Assembly: GCF_004799645.1 (NCBI RefSeq)
Contig: NZ_CP031307.1
Span: 149,906-213,905, forward strand
Source: Natronorubrum bangense
GTDB taxonomy: Archaea; Halobacteriota; Halobacteria; Halobacteriales; Natrialbaceae
Direction: 5' to 3'
Length of the DNA: 64,000 nucleotides
Shown: one piece after another, positions 43,608 to 52,668 of the stretch
Layout: each line of letters starts with the position of its first letter
Numbering within the stretch: position 1 is the stretch's first letter
Notes under the pieces: generated by a model
The model's database searches: none
What the model saw: the letters and a program-made list of their open reading frames with translations, nothing else
Told to the model about the DNA's origin: nothing
Translations under genes and position numbers: made by a program

Positions 43608-43826
43608 TTAGTCGCTGGGGCCGGGATCGTCGATCGCATCGTCGAGTCCGTGTAACTCTGCTGGGCCGACGGCTTCGCTGGCGCGCTCCGTCTGGATTTC
43701 TCGACTCGGCGAATCCTCTTGCTGTGATTCGACCACGGGCTCGGCGTCGCCGGTTACGGAGAGATACACTGATCGGAGTTGTTCTGTTCGGGTTGTCTCG
43801 TCGTGTTCGGTGGATGATCCTGTCAT
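43608..43826 (-). CDS. Small acidic hypothetical protein
   Basis: 72 residues, Glu/Asp/Ser-rich (MTGSSTEHDETTRTEQLRSV, then EPVVESQQEDSPSREIQTERASEAV and a C-terminal DDAIDDPGPSD). Acidic composition and codon use fit a real gene, and it converges neatly with pyrD (36 bp). No domain is recognised; probably intrinsically disordered. Its upstream gap (43827-44206) contains an AT-rich region with its promoter. Confidence 0.6.
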   Translation of the reverse strand: MTGSSTEHDETTRTEQLRSVYLSVTGDAEPVVESQQEDSPSREIQTERASEAVGPAELHGLDDAIDDPGPSD

Positions 43827-44206
43827 TGGATGTGACCGCTGCCGGAACCAATTGGTTCGATAATAAATATAAACCGACTAGCTATTTCATGACGTGAGAA
43901 CCGCTGTAAGCAGACTCGCCGATACTAACTGAACTGGCGCAATTTCTGGTGTCGCTTTGTGTTCACAATCACGTGTGACGAGAGTAATCTGCTCTGAACT
44001 GTCTCTAGTGACCACCAAACCGCCATATATCGTGGTCGATGACGTTCTACATAGCTCATAACTATTCATAATTGACGTGATGCTTGAGATATGGGGAGGA
44101 ATGGACGAGCGAGCGAGCGCACTGCGACTGTGCTCTCCAAGGCTGTACTGACGTGGGGAATGACCAATTCGGGAGCGACTCTCTTGTGTCGACACTCGAG
44201 GCCATA
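43827..44206. other. 380-bp divergent intergenic region
   Basis: AT-rich promoter region between the small acidic gene (minus) and the DUF7344-type regulator (plus). TATA-like elements near 43862-43870 (aataaatata) and 44058-44075 (ttcataattg). No gene-like frame. Confidence 0.5.
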
Positions 44207-44809
44207 ATGTCGACGAGCGTTTCACAAGCGGCCAGTGACCCCGAATCGGTGGACCGAAGGCCACAGCTCTCACAGGACGTGGCCTTCGAGATGTTGAGCT
44301 GTCGTCGACGGCGATACGTGCTGCACTATCTCAAGCAAGCAGACGGCGTTGCCGACCTTCGTGAACTTGTCGAGCATATCGCAGCTTGGGAAAACGACGT
44401 CTCGACGACTGAAGTGACCTACGAGCAACGAACGCGCGTCTACACCGCGTTGCGACAGTCACATCTGCCAAAACTGGACGACAGTGGCATCATCACGTTC
44501 GACGCAGATCGCGGAACCGTCGTACTCACTGACGCCGCATCGGAACTCGAGGTGTATCTCGACGTCGTCCCACACGACGACATTCCGTGGAGCAAGTACT
44601 ACCTCGGGTTGGGCGTCCTCTGCACTGGCTTCGTCGTCGGAACGTGGATTGGGCTACTTCCGTTTTCTTTGCTTCCACCGCTGGCGGGGACGGCCCTCGT
44701 GACTGCGTTGTTCACCATCTCGGCTGTCGTTCACGTTCGGCATGATAACCGAATGCGCCTCGGCACGGACGGGGTACCGCCGAACGGCACCGGAGGTGAG
44801 GGCGAATGA
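44207..44809 (+). CDS. DUF7344-type winged-helix protein with two membrane helices
   Basis: 200 residues from the ATG at 44207 (MSTSVSQAASDPESVDRRP). Residues ~20-125 are the DUF7344 wHTH: AFEMLSCRRRRYVLHYLKQADG, VTYEQRTRVYTALRQSHLPKLDDSGIITFDADRGTVVLTD. Two hydrophobic helices follow (YLGLGVLCTGFVVGTWIGLLP, AGTALVTALFTISAVVHV). It is first of a three-gene unit overlapping the signal peptidase gene by 4 bp. Close in pattern to proteins at 54259 and 58087. Presumed membrane-tethered regulator of the downstream secretion genes; DNA target unknown. Confidence 0.87.
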   Translation: MSTSVSQAASDPESVDRRPQLSQDVAFEMLSCRRRRYVLHYLKQADGVADLRELVEHIAAWENDVSTTEVTYEQRTRVYTALRQSHLPKLDDSGIITFDADRGTVVLTDAASELEVYLDVVPHDDIPWSKYYLGLGVLCTGFVVGTWIGLLPFSLLPPLAGTALVTALFTISAVVHVRHDNRMRLGTDGVPPNGTGGEGE

Positions 44810-45504
44810 ACATGCACTCGAGCGTCAAAACCGGACTCACTGTCCTCTTCGGCGGCGGCCTGTTGATCCTACTGTTGCTCGTTGGCAGTATTGCTATGCC
44901 GGGGCTCGTCGGCGGCGACGATACGTATATCGTCACATCTGGCAGCATGAGCCCGACGATCGAGCCGGGTGATGTCATCGTCACGCAGGATGTCTCGCCG
45001 GACGAGATCGAAACCGGCGATGTCATCACCTTCCACGACGGGAGCAGCGCCGATTCGGGCTATGTCACCCACAGAGTCGCCGATATTGTCGAGGAAGATG
45101 GCGAGCGCTACTTCGAGCTACAAGGTGATGCCAACGACAATCCAGACGAGGGACTCGTCCCGGCCGAGTACGCACAGGGTGATCTCCACTGGCACATTCC
45201 GTATCTCGGCCACTTGCTCCTGTTCGCTCGCTCGAGTCTCGGTCTGCTCGTTCTCGTGATTGGGCCGGGACTCGCGCTCGTTGCATCGGGAAGCTGGCAG
45301 TTGCTCCGTGAACTGGGTGTCGTTGGCACCGATCCCATGCCAGAACTCGAGGCCGCTGAGGAGCCGCCAGCACTCGAACCCGCCGACAACGGAGCGCTCG
45401 AGGACAAGCCGAACGAGCAGACGACCGACCCGAACGCGGACGCCGCCAACGGACAGCCGAGTTCTACGGACACCGCCGACACAGAGACGGAGAACGACCA
45501 ATGA
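44806..45504 (+). CDS. Signal peptidase I, S26B (Sec11/SipW type)
   Basis: 232 residues. A first helix (VLFGGGLLILLLLVGSIAMP) precedes the catalytic VTSGSMSPTIEPGDVIVTQ with Ser47, and GYVTHRVADIV with His89 (archaeal/ER-type Ser-His-Asp enzymes use His, not Lys). The Asp box is ELQGDANDNPDEGLVPAEYAQGD. A second helix (LLLFARSSLGLLVLVIGPGLAL) and an acidic tail end it. This SipW-like form typically matures dedicated surface proteins. The genes on both sides fit: an acidic secreted protein and, convergently, a SipW-type substrate at 46848. Overlaps both neighbours by ATGA. Confidence 0.92.
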   Translation: MNMHSSVKTGLTVLFGGGLLILLLLVGSIAMPGLVGGDDTYIVTSGSMSPTIEPGDVIVTQDVSPDEIETGDVITFHDGSSADSGYVTHRVADIVEEDGERYFELQGDANDNPDEGLVPAEYAQGDLHWHIPYLGHLLLFARSSLGLLVLVIGPGLALVASGSWQLLRELGVVGTDPMPELEAAEEPPALEPADNGALEDKPNEQTTDPNADAANGQPSSTDTADTETENDQ

Positions 45505-46241
45505 CCCACACGCATGCAACTCGATTCGTCGTCGCGGTCGTCCTCCTCGCTACAGTCGTCGCCGCAGGCTCGGTAGCCCCGACTGCCAGCCACGTTTCGG
45601 ATTCGGAGTCCTTCGAGGGCAACCATATGAGCACTGCGGATGCGTGGGGGATCGACCTTGCCGTCGAAGCGGGTGAGCCCGACCTCTTGATGGCCGAACA
45701 CAGCACCGATACTCTCGAGATCACGGCCACGGTCACGAACGATCACAGATACACCGAGGAGGTGACCGTTTCTCTCGAGGTTGGAACCGAATCCGAGACC
45801 GAGGTGATGACGCTCGAGGGTGGTGAGTCAGAGAGTGTCACGTTCGTCCTTGACGCTGACGAGCTGGGTGAGGGTGATCACGAGTACGTCGTTGCTGCCG
45901 CAGAGGAGGAAGACCACGGACAAGTGACCGTCTCCGGTAGCGAAGCGGATGACGATAACGACACGGAGCCAGACGAAGACGACAAGCAAGAGTCCGAAGG
46001 TGACGACCTCGAGGGTGATGATGGTGACGACGCTGATGGCGACGAATCGGACTCGGAAGATGAAACCGAGAGTGGTGATGACGAGGCGGAAATCTCCGAC
46101 GATGGGCAAACGGACGGCAGTGATTCCGGCGAAGAGAACAACGATGCGGACAATGATGAAGAAAATCCGGATTCCGAGAACGCGGGAGGTTTTGAGGACG
46201 GCGAAGCCGATGACGACGGAAGTGACGGCGACGAGACCTGA
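45501..46241 (+). CDS. Secreted acidic protein with CARDB-like domain
   Basis: 246 residues. The signal peptide THATRFVVAVVLLATVVAAG has a processing site near residue 25-30. A single beta-sandwich region follows (~50-140: LEITATVTNDHRYTEEVTVSLEVG, ESVTFVLDADELGEGDHEYVV) similar to CARDB/alpha-2-macroglobulin-like adhesive domains. The last ~105 residues are almost only Asp, Glu, Ser, Gly and Thr. Overlaps the signal peptidase gene by 4 bp, so it is probably a substrate or partner. Surface attachment could be electrostatic via the acidic tail; no sortase motif seen. Confidence 0.78.
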   Translation: MTHTHATRFVVAVVLLATVVAAGSVAPTASHVSDSESFEGNHMSTADAWGIDLAVEAGEPDLLMAEHSTDTLEITATVTNDHRYTEEVTVSLEVGTESETEVMTLEGGESESVTFVLDADELGEGDHEYVVAAAEEEDHGQVTVSGSEADDDNDTEPDEDDKQESEGDDLEGDDGDDADGDESDSEDETESGDDEAEISDDGQTDGSDSGEENNDADNDEENPDSENAGGFEDGEADDDGSDGDET

Positions 46242-46847
46242 ACCGCTGATCGATCCTCAGATCGGATGAACGGATGCTGACTCTCCGTAATAGACTACGT
46301 GTGGTGGAACTGGCATCTTTTGGGTAGTACTTGATGGGCGAACAGACGCCACTATAGTAACAACTGAAACTGTTTGTACACCGATCGCACAGCTGGCGTG
46401 CGATCGGGTGCGCACTGATGTTCAGTGGCTACTATAGAACCAAGTTGTTGGGACGGCGGAATCCGGTTTGGATGATCTTTCTCTGACGATAGACGGCGGG
46501 GGCTTCCCACGAGCAGGGGCTTGCTGGTTTGGGGAATTTCAACAACACCGGTTTACTATGCCAGAGACAACGCTGGCAGTGCCATACTACTGTTACTTGG
46601 ATCGCCTCGGTTAGCACTCAGCACGTCGTAGGGGTGTTTAAAAAATACATGCGGGAGCTGTGTCCCCGAGCTACGTACGTGGTTTTAGCGATCTATCCCG
46701 GCAGGCTAACCTCAGAGCCCTCGGCTGAGGGTGGAAATAGGCAACAGGGTACTCACTACGACTTTTGTTAGTGAGTTCACCCGGCGCACGGTCACGTCCG
46801 GTCGGATCAAATCGAGAAATTAAAAGCCGCTAGCGTAAGGGAACCGT
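46242..46847. other. 606-bp intergenic region with MITE copy 2
   Basis: Between two convergent genes. Contains the MITE-like element at 46352-46437 and, near 46709-46730, a small hairpin ccctcggctgaggg resembling TnpB right ends or a terminator. The 46438-46790 part has a weakly gene-like short ORF on each strand with no recognised homology; likely element remnants. Confidence 0.5.
46352..46437. mobile_element. MITE-like inverted-repeat element, copy 2 (86 bp)
   Basis: Ends ctatagtaacaactg (46352-46366) and cagtggctactatag (46423-46437) repeat the ends of copy 1 at 34004-34174. Here the arms run about 40 bp with few mismatches (including accgatcgcac against gtgcgatcgg) and leave a short loop agctggc, so the whole element can fold into one long hairpin. 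Confidence 0.75.
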
Positions 46848-48086
46848 TCAGTCGTCGTAGTCTGGCCAGTCGGGCTCTGGGTCCTCGTTGTGGCGGCGCT
46901 GTTCGGTGTAAAACTGCAGGTCGAAGTCAATGCGGTTGCGCTCGACTTCGTTGCCGACGTCCGTCGGGAGACACCACTCGAGGAGAAGGAACCGGGTGTT
47001 CGACTCTGGCGTGTAGGCGGGTACGTCGACGGGGTCGTCGGTGCAGTACCAGAAGGTGATGTTGCTGATCTGGAAGTACTCCCGGTTGGGGTTTCGCGGA
47101 TTCTCCGCGGCGTAGGCGCGGACGCCGCCATCGTCGCGCTCGCAGTCGTACTCCGTCGGTTCCCGCTGTGGTTCGCCCGCGATCGCACCGCCACCGACGA
47201 CGACCTGACAGAGCCCGATGTCGCCTTCGACCACTTCCCAGTCGAAGCCGACCTGATCGCCGTCTTCGAACTCGACTTCCGTGAGTTTGATCACCACCTC
47301 CTCGTCGTCGATCGTGAACGTGAACGTGGTCTCGTCGTCGATCTTGTCGATGTCGTTCAGGTCACCGTCCGTGAACTCTGCGATGTTGTCGCTGTCGATC
47401 GTCTCGAGGGCGACACAGCCCGTTCCATCCTCGTCTTCCTCGGTGAACTCCGTCGGGTACGCGTCGAGGAGGAGCCCGTCGTTCAGCTCGTCGAGCACGT
47501 CCTCGAGCGAGCCGTCCGCGATGACGAGGGCGTCCTGGTCGACGTCCTCTTTCGTCTCGGGAACGCCGTATCGCAGGGTCGCGTCGATCTTCTCAGCCAG
47601 TTTACCGTCGTACTCTTTGTTCTTGGTCCGGAACCAGACCCAGCCGTCGTTCCCACAGAGGTGGTAGCTGAGCCTGAGCGAGCCACAGTCGCCCGGCTTG
47701 ACGTCCTCGATCCCGAGAACGGGCTTGCTCCGGTAGTCGGGGGTTCGAAACTTCGAGTCGCGGGGATCCGTCTCTCTGATCTCCTCGAGAATCTCCCCAC
47801 AAACCTCCTCTGCGAAGAACTCCTCGTCGAGACTGCCGTCGTGGTCGTCTTTGTACTGTGCGTCCGGGAAGGCGTCGATCGGCTCGAGTCCGTCACCCGA
47901 GTCGTACCGGTTCTCCCAGTCGACGACGAGATTCAGTTCGCCAGCCACCAGTTCGTTGCCATCGAAGTGTTCACCGTCACTGAAGAACGCACTCGTCCCC
48001 GCACCCACGAGTGCCCCACCGACACCGATAGTACCGAGTCCTGCGAGCACGTTTCGCCTCGAGATCGAATTTGGTTCGTCTGTCAT
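46848..48086 (-). CDS. SipW-type signal-peptide surface protein
   Basis: 412 residues from the ATG at 48084-48086 (MTDEPNSISRRNVLAGLGT). The N-terminus SISRRNVLAGLGTIGVGGALVG is the TasA/SipW-dependent-type signal with the AFFSD box (GTSAFFSDGEHFDGNELVAGELNLVV). The mature protein has about five Cys pairs and alternating acidic strands (VFDW..., WCLPTDVGNEVERNRIDFDLQFYTEQ), like haloarchaeal relatives of TasA/CalY that assemble fibres or surface layers. It is probably processed by the SipW-like signal peptidase at 44806. Long antisense frames exist here but are base-composition shadows. Role: biofilm/surface adhesion by analogy only. Confidence 0.88.
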   Translation of the reverse strand: MTDEPNSISRRNVLAGLGTIGVGGALVGAGTSAFFSDGEHFDGNELVAGELNLVVDWENRYDSGDGLEPIDAFPDAQYKDDHDGSLDEEFFAEEVCGEILEEIRETDPRDSKFRTPDYRSKPVLGIEDVKPGDCGSLRLSYHLCGNDGWVWFRTKNKEYDGKLAEKIDATLRYGVPETKEDVDQDALVIADGSLEDVLDELNDGLLLDAYPTEFTEEDEDGTGCVALETIDSDNIAEFTDGDLNDIDKIDDETTFTFTIDDEEVVIKLTEVEFEDGDQVGFDWEVVEGDIGLCQVVVGGGAIAGEPQREPTEYDCERDDGGVRAYAAENPRNPNREYFQISNITFWYCTDDPVDVPAYTPESNTRFLLLEWCLPTDVGNEVERNRIDFDLQFYTEQRRHNEDPEPDWPDYDD

Positions 48087-48391
48087 GGTTGTCTCCCCCA
48101 CGTCGGAGTCGGGCTGCCGTGACACGGCGTCGCCACGTGGCGAGCCGCCGGCGCTCACTCCAAGTGAGACACCAGAAGCAACCGGATGAAGGGGTGTATA
48201 TATACACAGCCATGCAGACCGCTAGACGGAGCCTCGGAGGCACTCAATAAACGGTAGCCAACTTGTTACGAATTTCGTGACTGTTCTCGAGCGTGTCAAT
48301 AACTGGCTACTGATGCCGAACGCGACCGCTCGAGTGCCGTCGCTGCTTTCCATACCCACCGAAGACAGTGGCTGAAAACGATTCAGTTCAG

Positions 48392-49765
48392 TTATACGTC
48401 GTCGACGTCGACTCGAGTCCCGTGTCCAGCGTCGCCAACCACGGCGCCGTCCTCGTACACCACGTTGCCGCGAACGACGGTCGTCGTCGCTTTGCCCGTA
48501 AAGGACTCTCCGATGAACGGTGTCACGCAGTTTTTCGAGTGGAGGTCGTCGCTGTCCTCGAGTGTCCACTCGAGGTCGGGATCGACGATCGTGAAGTCGG
48601 CGTCGGTGCCGACCTGCAGCGACCCCTTCTTGGGGTACATCCCCCAGATCTGGGCGGGCCGGGTCGAGTGGCGGTGGATCCACTCCTCGAGCGTGAGCCG
48701 GCCCTGGTCGACGAAGGTGAGCAGCGCTGGGATTTCGGTCTCGAGGCCGACGAAGCCCGAGATCGCCTCCCAGGTGTTCCCGAAGGGGTCGTCGACTTTC
48801 TTTTCCTCTGGGGTGTGGGGTGCGTGGTCGGTCGCGATGCTGTCGATCGCACCGTTGTCGATGCCGACGTCCCAGAGCCGCTCGCGCTCGTCGGCGTCCC
48901 GAATAGGTGGTTGAATCCGTGCTGGGTTGCCCTTCTCGCGCATGACCTCCTCGGTAAACCACAGATAGTGGGGACAGGTTTCAGCAGTGACGTCGACGCC
49001 GCGGTCTTTTCCACGGGCGACGGCCTCGGCAGCCGAACCCGAAGACACGTGGAACATGTGGATCTTCGCGCCGGTCTCCTCGGCGAAGGTGAGCATGCGT
49101 TCGACGGCTTCCTGCTCGGCGATGACGGGCCGCGAGTGGGAGTGATCGATCGGATCGTTCTTCCCGGCTGCTTTGAACTGCTCCGTGTAGTGGTCGATGA
49201 TCTCGCCGTTTTCCTCGTGGAAGCCGAGTCGCTTGCCCGTTTCTCGGATTCGCTCCATCGCCTCTATGATTTCGCCGTCGTTCGGTGGCGGCACGTCGCC
49301 AACTGTGGAGCCGAGGAAAATCTTGTAGCCGAGTGCGCCGGCCTCGTCGAGGTCGGGAATCAAATCGAGGTTTTCGGACGTGACGACGACGTAGCTCTGG
49401 AAGTCGACGTGAGCCGACGCCTCCCCGCGGTCGAACTTCAACTCGAGGTGCTCCGGGCGGTCGATCACCGGGTCAGTGTTTGGCATCCCAACGACGGTCG
49501 TCACACCGCCGGCGGCGGCCGCACGCGTGGCCGACTCCCAGTCTTCTTTGTACTCAAGTCCGGGCTCGCGGTTGTGGATGTGGCCATCGACGATACCGGG
49601 GACCAGAACATTCCCGTTCCCGTCGAGAACTCGGTCTGCGTCGGGCAGTTGGTCGCTTCTGCCGACGGCAACGATGGTTCCGTCCTCGACAGCGACGCCC
49701 GCGTCGGGCGTTCGCCCGGCAGGGGTGACAACGGTACAGTTGCGTACGACGAGGTCGACACTCAT
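48392..49765 (-). CDS. pyrC: Dihydroorotase (amidohydrolase family)
   Basis: 457 residues from the ATG at 49763-49765. Cyclic-amidohydrolase metal sites are seen: DGHIHNREPG (HxH), GYKIFLGSTVGD with the carboxylated Lys, GFHEENGEIIDHYTEQF, HMFHVSSGSAAE and SIATDHAPHTPEEK (Asp). The enzyme reversibly cyclises N-carbamoyl-aspartate to dihydroorotate in pyrimidine synthesis, upstream of pyrD (42501). Allantoinase or hydantoinase is the main alternative; the 'ATDHAPH' motif favours PyrC or AllB. The frame is open to 49852 but only the shorter form begins with the family strand SVDLVVRNCTVVTPAG. Confidence 0.88.
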   Translation of the reverse strand: MSVDLVVRNCTVVTPAGRTPDAGVAVEDGTIVAVGRSDQLPDADRVLDGNGNVLVPGIVDGHIHNREPGLEYKEDWESATRAAAAGGVTTVVGMPNTDPVIDRPEHLELKFDRGEASAHVDFQSYVVVTSENLDLIPDLDEAGALGYKIFLGSTVGDVPPPNDGEIIEAMERIRETGKRLGFHEENGEIIDHYTEQFKAAGKNDPIDHSHSRPVIAEQEAVERMLTFAEETGAKIHMFHVSSGSAAEAVARGKDRGVDVTAETCPHYLWFTEEVMREKGNPARIQPPIRDADERERLWDVGIDNGAIDSIATDHAPHTPEEKKVDDPFGNTWEAISGFVGLETEIPALLTFVDQGRLTLEEWIHRHSTRPAQIWGMYPKKGSLQVGTDADFTIVDPDLEWTLEDSDDLHSKNCVTPFIGESFTGKATTTVVRGNVVYEDGAVVGDAGHGTRVDVDDV

Positions 49766-49937
49766 TGCCGGAAGTTGCCAACCGTCGCGCATATACCTTC
49801 TGTTGACCGATCGAGCAGGGATTGGCGTCTTCGAGTCGTTTCCAGCGATCAAACCACACGAGTAATCGAGTCATACTCGAGCGATTCCCGTGGTACGAGT
49901 GTTATACTAAACGGAGCAGAGGTGATCGACCGAGTCA

Positions 49938-50927
49938 ATGGACTCACAAGTGATTCGCGACAAGACGGTACTCGTGACCGGTGGAGCGGGTTTTATCGGC
50001 AGTCATCTCGTGGCCGCGTTGGAACCACGCAACGAGGTTCGGGTCCTCGATAACTTCTCGTCGGGTGACCGCTCACACCTGCCCGAAGCGGTGACCGTCG
50101 TCGAGGGAGATATCCACGATCCGATCGCGCTCCAGCAGGCAGCCCGTGGCGTGGATATTATTTTCCATCATGCTGCGATGGTCAGCGTCTCCCAAAGCGT
50201 CGATGCGCCTCGTCGAAGCAACGAAACGAATCTCGATGCGAGTCTGCTCGTCTTAGAGCAGGCTCGACAGGAGGATGCGCGGGTCGTCGTTGCCTCGAGT
50301 GCAGCGGTGTATGGCCACCCCTCCGAACTGCCGGTTCCGGAGACGGCGTCGACCGATCCGACGTCGCCCTACGGTGTCCAAAAACTCGCCCTTGATCAGT
50401 ACACTCGACTGTACGAAGACCTCTACGACCTACCGACGGTCGCTCTTCGATATTTCAACGCCTACGGGCCACGCCAGCAGGGACCCTACAGCGGCGTCAT
50501 CTCGACGTTTCTCGAGCAGGCTCGGGCAGACGAGCCGATCACGGTCGAGGGTGATGGCGAGCAGACCCGTGATTTCGTCCACGTGAGCGATCTCGTTCGG
50601 GCGAACCTGCAGGCAGCGACGACTGACAATGTCGGCGAAGCGTACAACATCGGGACTGGAACCCGGACGTCGATCAGGGAGCTAGCTGAACTCATTCGCG
50701 ACGCGACCGACTCGGCTTCCTCGATCGTCCACCAGGAGTCTCGTCCAGGCGATATCAGACACAGTGGCGCGGACATCTCCAGAGCGAAGCGGACGCTTGG
50801 ATTCGAGCCACGGGTGAGCCTCGAGTGTGGGATCCAATCACTCGTCGAGGGGACACGACTGTCTCCGACAGGTGAGGACACAGACGTCGTTTTCGAGCCT
50901 GCCTCCGAGGAGCGCCCGTACAGCTAA
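49938..50927 (+). CDS. NAD-dependent sugar epimerase/dehydratase
   Basis: 329 residues of the extended SDR family. NAD-binding VLVTGGAGFIGSHLVAALE near residue 15, catalytic Ser/Tyr region VASSAAVYGHPSE and YGVQKLALDQYTRLYED (Y-x3-K), and a C-terminal SIRELAELIRDATDSAS. Most like UDP-glucose/GlcNAc 4-epimerases of surface-glycan pathways. It leads the envelope-related half of the window; the downstream sugar operon (59-64 kb) may use its product (inference). Start at 49938 has only two residues more than the minimal fold, so it is well supported. Confidence 0.92.
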   Translation: MDSQVIRDKTVLVTGGAGFIGSHLVAALEPRNEVRVLDNFSSGDRSHLPEAVTVVEGDIHDPIALQQAARGVDIIFHHAAMVSVSQSVDAPRRSNETNLDASLLVLEQARQEDARVVVASSAAVYGHPSELPVPETASTDPTSPYGVQKLALDQYTRLYEDLYDLPTVALRYFNAYGPRQQGPYSGVISTFLEQARADEPITVEGDGEQTRDFVHVSDLVRANLQAATTDNVGEAYNIGTGTRTSIRELAELIRDATDSASSIVHQESRPGDIRHSGADISRAKRTLGFEPRVSLECGIQSLVEGTRLSPTGEDTDVVFEPASEERPYS

Positions 50928-51008
50928 TTCGATTCCACATAGTTGTGCGCTATTTCTATGAGTGTAGGTGAAAGATAACTAACGGCAGCGACGGCCTCGG
51001 AGTGGTAC

Positions 51009-51362
51009 ATGATCGATAACCTCGTCGTCTTCGTCGTCAGCTTGCTCATCGGCGCGATCGGCATTTATGCTGGATCAAAACTGATCGTCGACGTCGAAAA
51101 CTATACCTACGCCATTGTCACGGCCCTGTTAGGCGCGGTTGTCTGGAGCGTTGTCGGGCTCTTTTTCGGCTGGGTTCCACTACTTGGTCCGTTGCTCGTT
51201 TTCATCGCCTATCTCGCGGTGATCAACGCTCGATACCCTGGTGGCTGGGTCGACGCTGCCGCGATAACCATCGTTGCATGGCTCTCCGTGTTGATCGTCC
51301 TCTACGTCCTTGCACTCCTCGGTCTCACCGGATTCGACGCTGTCGGTGTCCCAGGCACGTAG
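51009..51362 (+). CDS. Four-helix membrane protein of unknown function
   Basis: 117 residues, almost entirely hydrophobic: VVFVVSLLIGAIGIYAGSKL, YAIVTALLGAVVWSVVGLFF, VPLLGPLLVFIAYLAVINA and DAAAITIVAWLSVLIVLYVL suggest four transmembrane helices with both ends on one side. Short charged loops contain DVENYTY and RYPGGWVD. No domain recognised, but similar 110-120-residue four-helix proteins occur widely in haloarchaea. It stands alone 80 bp downstream of the epimerase, in the same direction. Confidence 0.75.
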   Translation: MIDNLVVFVVSLLIGAIGIYAGSKLIVDVENYTYAIVTALLGAVVWSVVGLFFGWVPLLGPLLVFIAYLAVINARYPGGWVDAAAITIVAWLSVLIVLYVLALLGLTGFDAVGVPGT

Positions 51363-51898
51363 TGTTGGTCCGTGGCTCCATCGCTGGAAGCGGTCTGGAA
51401 CCGAATCGGTGTTTCTTGACGTTTGCGTTCGGCTTCAGCCTCGAGTCTGTGCGTACTGAGTCACTATCGGGCAGGCGTTCCAGCACATCTCGTTTTTGAC
51501 TTCGTGTTGACACTGGTAGTGTGGGGCTATTCTGTCTGATTGGAGTGTCATAGCAATACGCTCTTACCGACTGAATTGGAGAGAATCCGCGCTAGCCATT
51601 GCGAACGTCCGACCGAGTTTATTCAGTTCCCCAGAGTACGTCGCTTTGAAGTTACACAGACCTGTCATAGGCGCCGAGCTGTTGGTTGGCCACTATGACG
51701 GTCTGTGCCAAGGATCAAATTCCATGACTCATCAACGCCAGTGACCTACAGAATACTACCAATAAATGATTGATAGAAAACACTTTCACAAGTGATGTCG
51801 ACGATACAGAGCAGTGTGAGTAGCGTTGGTTGCCGGGACGACCGCTGCGTCGCGCCCGCGGCACAGGCTAGAGACGCCACTAGCCCCATCGACTTCAT
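51363..51898. other. 536-bp stretch without a recognisable gene
   Basis: No frame in this stretch has gene-like composition above about 60 codons. On the minus strand 51564-51668 reads a coherent 34-residue frame (MTGLCNFKATYSGELNKLG onward), too short to call. The right end carries an AT-rich stretch that may hold the promoter for the gene at 51899. Confidence 0.4.
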
Positions 51899-52405
51899 AT
51901 GAATACTCACGTCCAAACCTCCACAACGATACTCGTTCTCACCGGCACAACGAGTGCGTTCTCCGGTACTGTGGGCGAGCACGCTGCGATACGTACCCTG
52001 ATCGACACATCCAGCCACGTGTATCCACTCCAGATCGAATGGAGTGCACATCTTGCAGCTCTTCTCGGCATTCTTGCACTCGCGATTCTCGGTGGTGTAC
52101 TCATGGCCCGTAACCGATTTGCCGAGCAAAACACACTCGTTGCTGATCCACATCCTCCGAACGAAGAGTACCTGACTGACCAAGAAAAAGTCCAGCAGCT
52201 CATTCGTGACAACGGTGGTCGGATGAAGCAGTCAAAGATCGTCGACTCTGTCGACTGGTCGAAAGCCAAGGTCAGCCGGCTCCTCGCCGACCTCGAAAAG
52301 GAGGGTCGAATCACGAAACTCCGTCTCGGTCGCGAGAACCTGGTCTGCTTGCCTGGGCACGAACCGCAAGCGTCACAGACACCCGAACAGCCGAAAGGCG
52401 AATGA
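51899..52405 (+). CDS. Membrane-anchored winged-helix protein
   Basis: 168 residues. A first hydrophobic segment (STTILVLTGTTSAFSGTVG) looks like a signal or first helix, and a second (HLAALLGILALAILGGVLMA) is a clear membrane helix ending at RNRF. The cytoplasmic C-terminus is a wHTH: DQEKVQQLIRDNGGRMKQSKIVDSVDWSKAKVSRLLADLEKEGRI (IclR/MarR-like), ending in a short acidic tail. The topology puts the DNA-binding part inside. Function unknown; it may sense an envelope signal and act on nearby genes such as the DUF7282 protein (inference). Confidence 0.82.
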   Translation: MNTHVQTSTTILVLTGTTSAFSGTVGEHAAIRTLIDTSSHVYPLQIEWSAHLAALLGILALAILGGVLMARNRFAEQNTLVADPHPPNEEYLTDQEKVQQLIRDNGGRMKQSKIVDSVDWSKAKVSRLLADLEKEGRITKLRLGRENLVCLPGHEPQASQTPEQPKGE

Positions 52406-52668
52406 CTGCATACGCTGTCGAATACTCGATTCTCGCCCCGGTCGTACACGAACGGCTACTGATGCCGATCGGTCACTGTTGGACGCGGTCGAACGCTGGA
52501 TCCGTTGTTCGGAATCTGACAAGCGTCTCTGTCAGCAATCGTTGTTTTCCACTCGAGACAGCGTGTCCGAAGCCATCTCAGATGTCGTAGTATTTGATTA
52601 GAAGCCGGAAGCGTTGTCTCAGTTTATGCGGTGAACTCGCGAGTATCGACTGCCCTTAGGCAATAGAC

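Noticed and set aside
46432..46771. Short frames on both strands after MITE copy 2 as transposase remnants
   Set aside because: I could not match either translation to a transposase family, so only the intergenic description is given.
46890..48122. 410-codon plus-strand frame opposite the SipW-type gene
   Set aside because: Val/Glu/Arg-rich antisense shadow; the minus strand has a clear SipW-type signal peptide.
51564..51668. 34-codon minus-strand frame
   Set aside because: Coherent but too short and with no recognisable motif to call as a gene.
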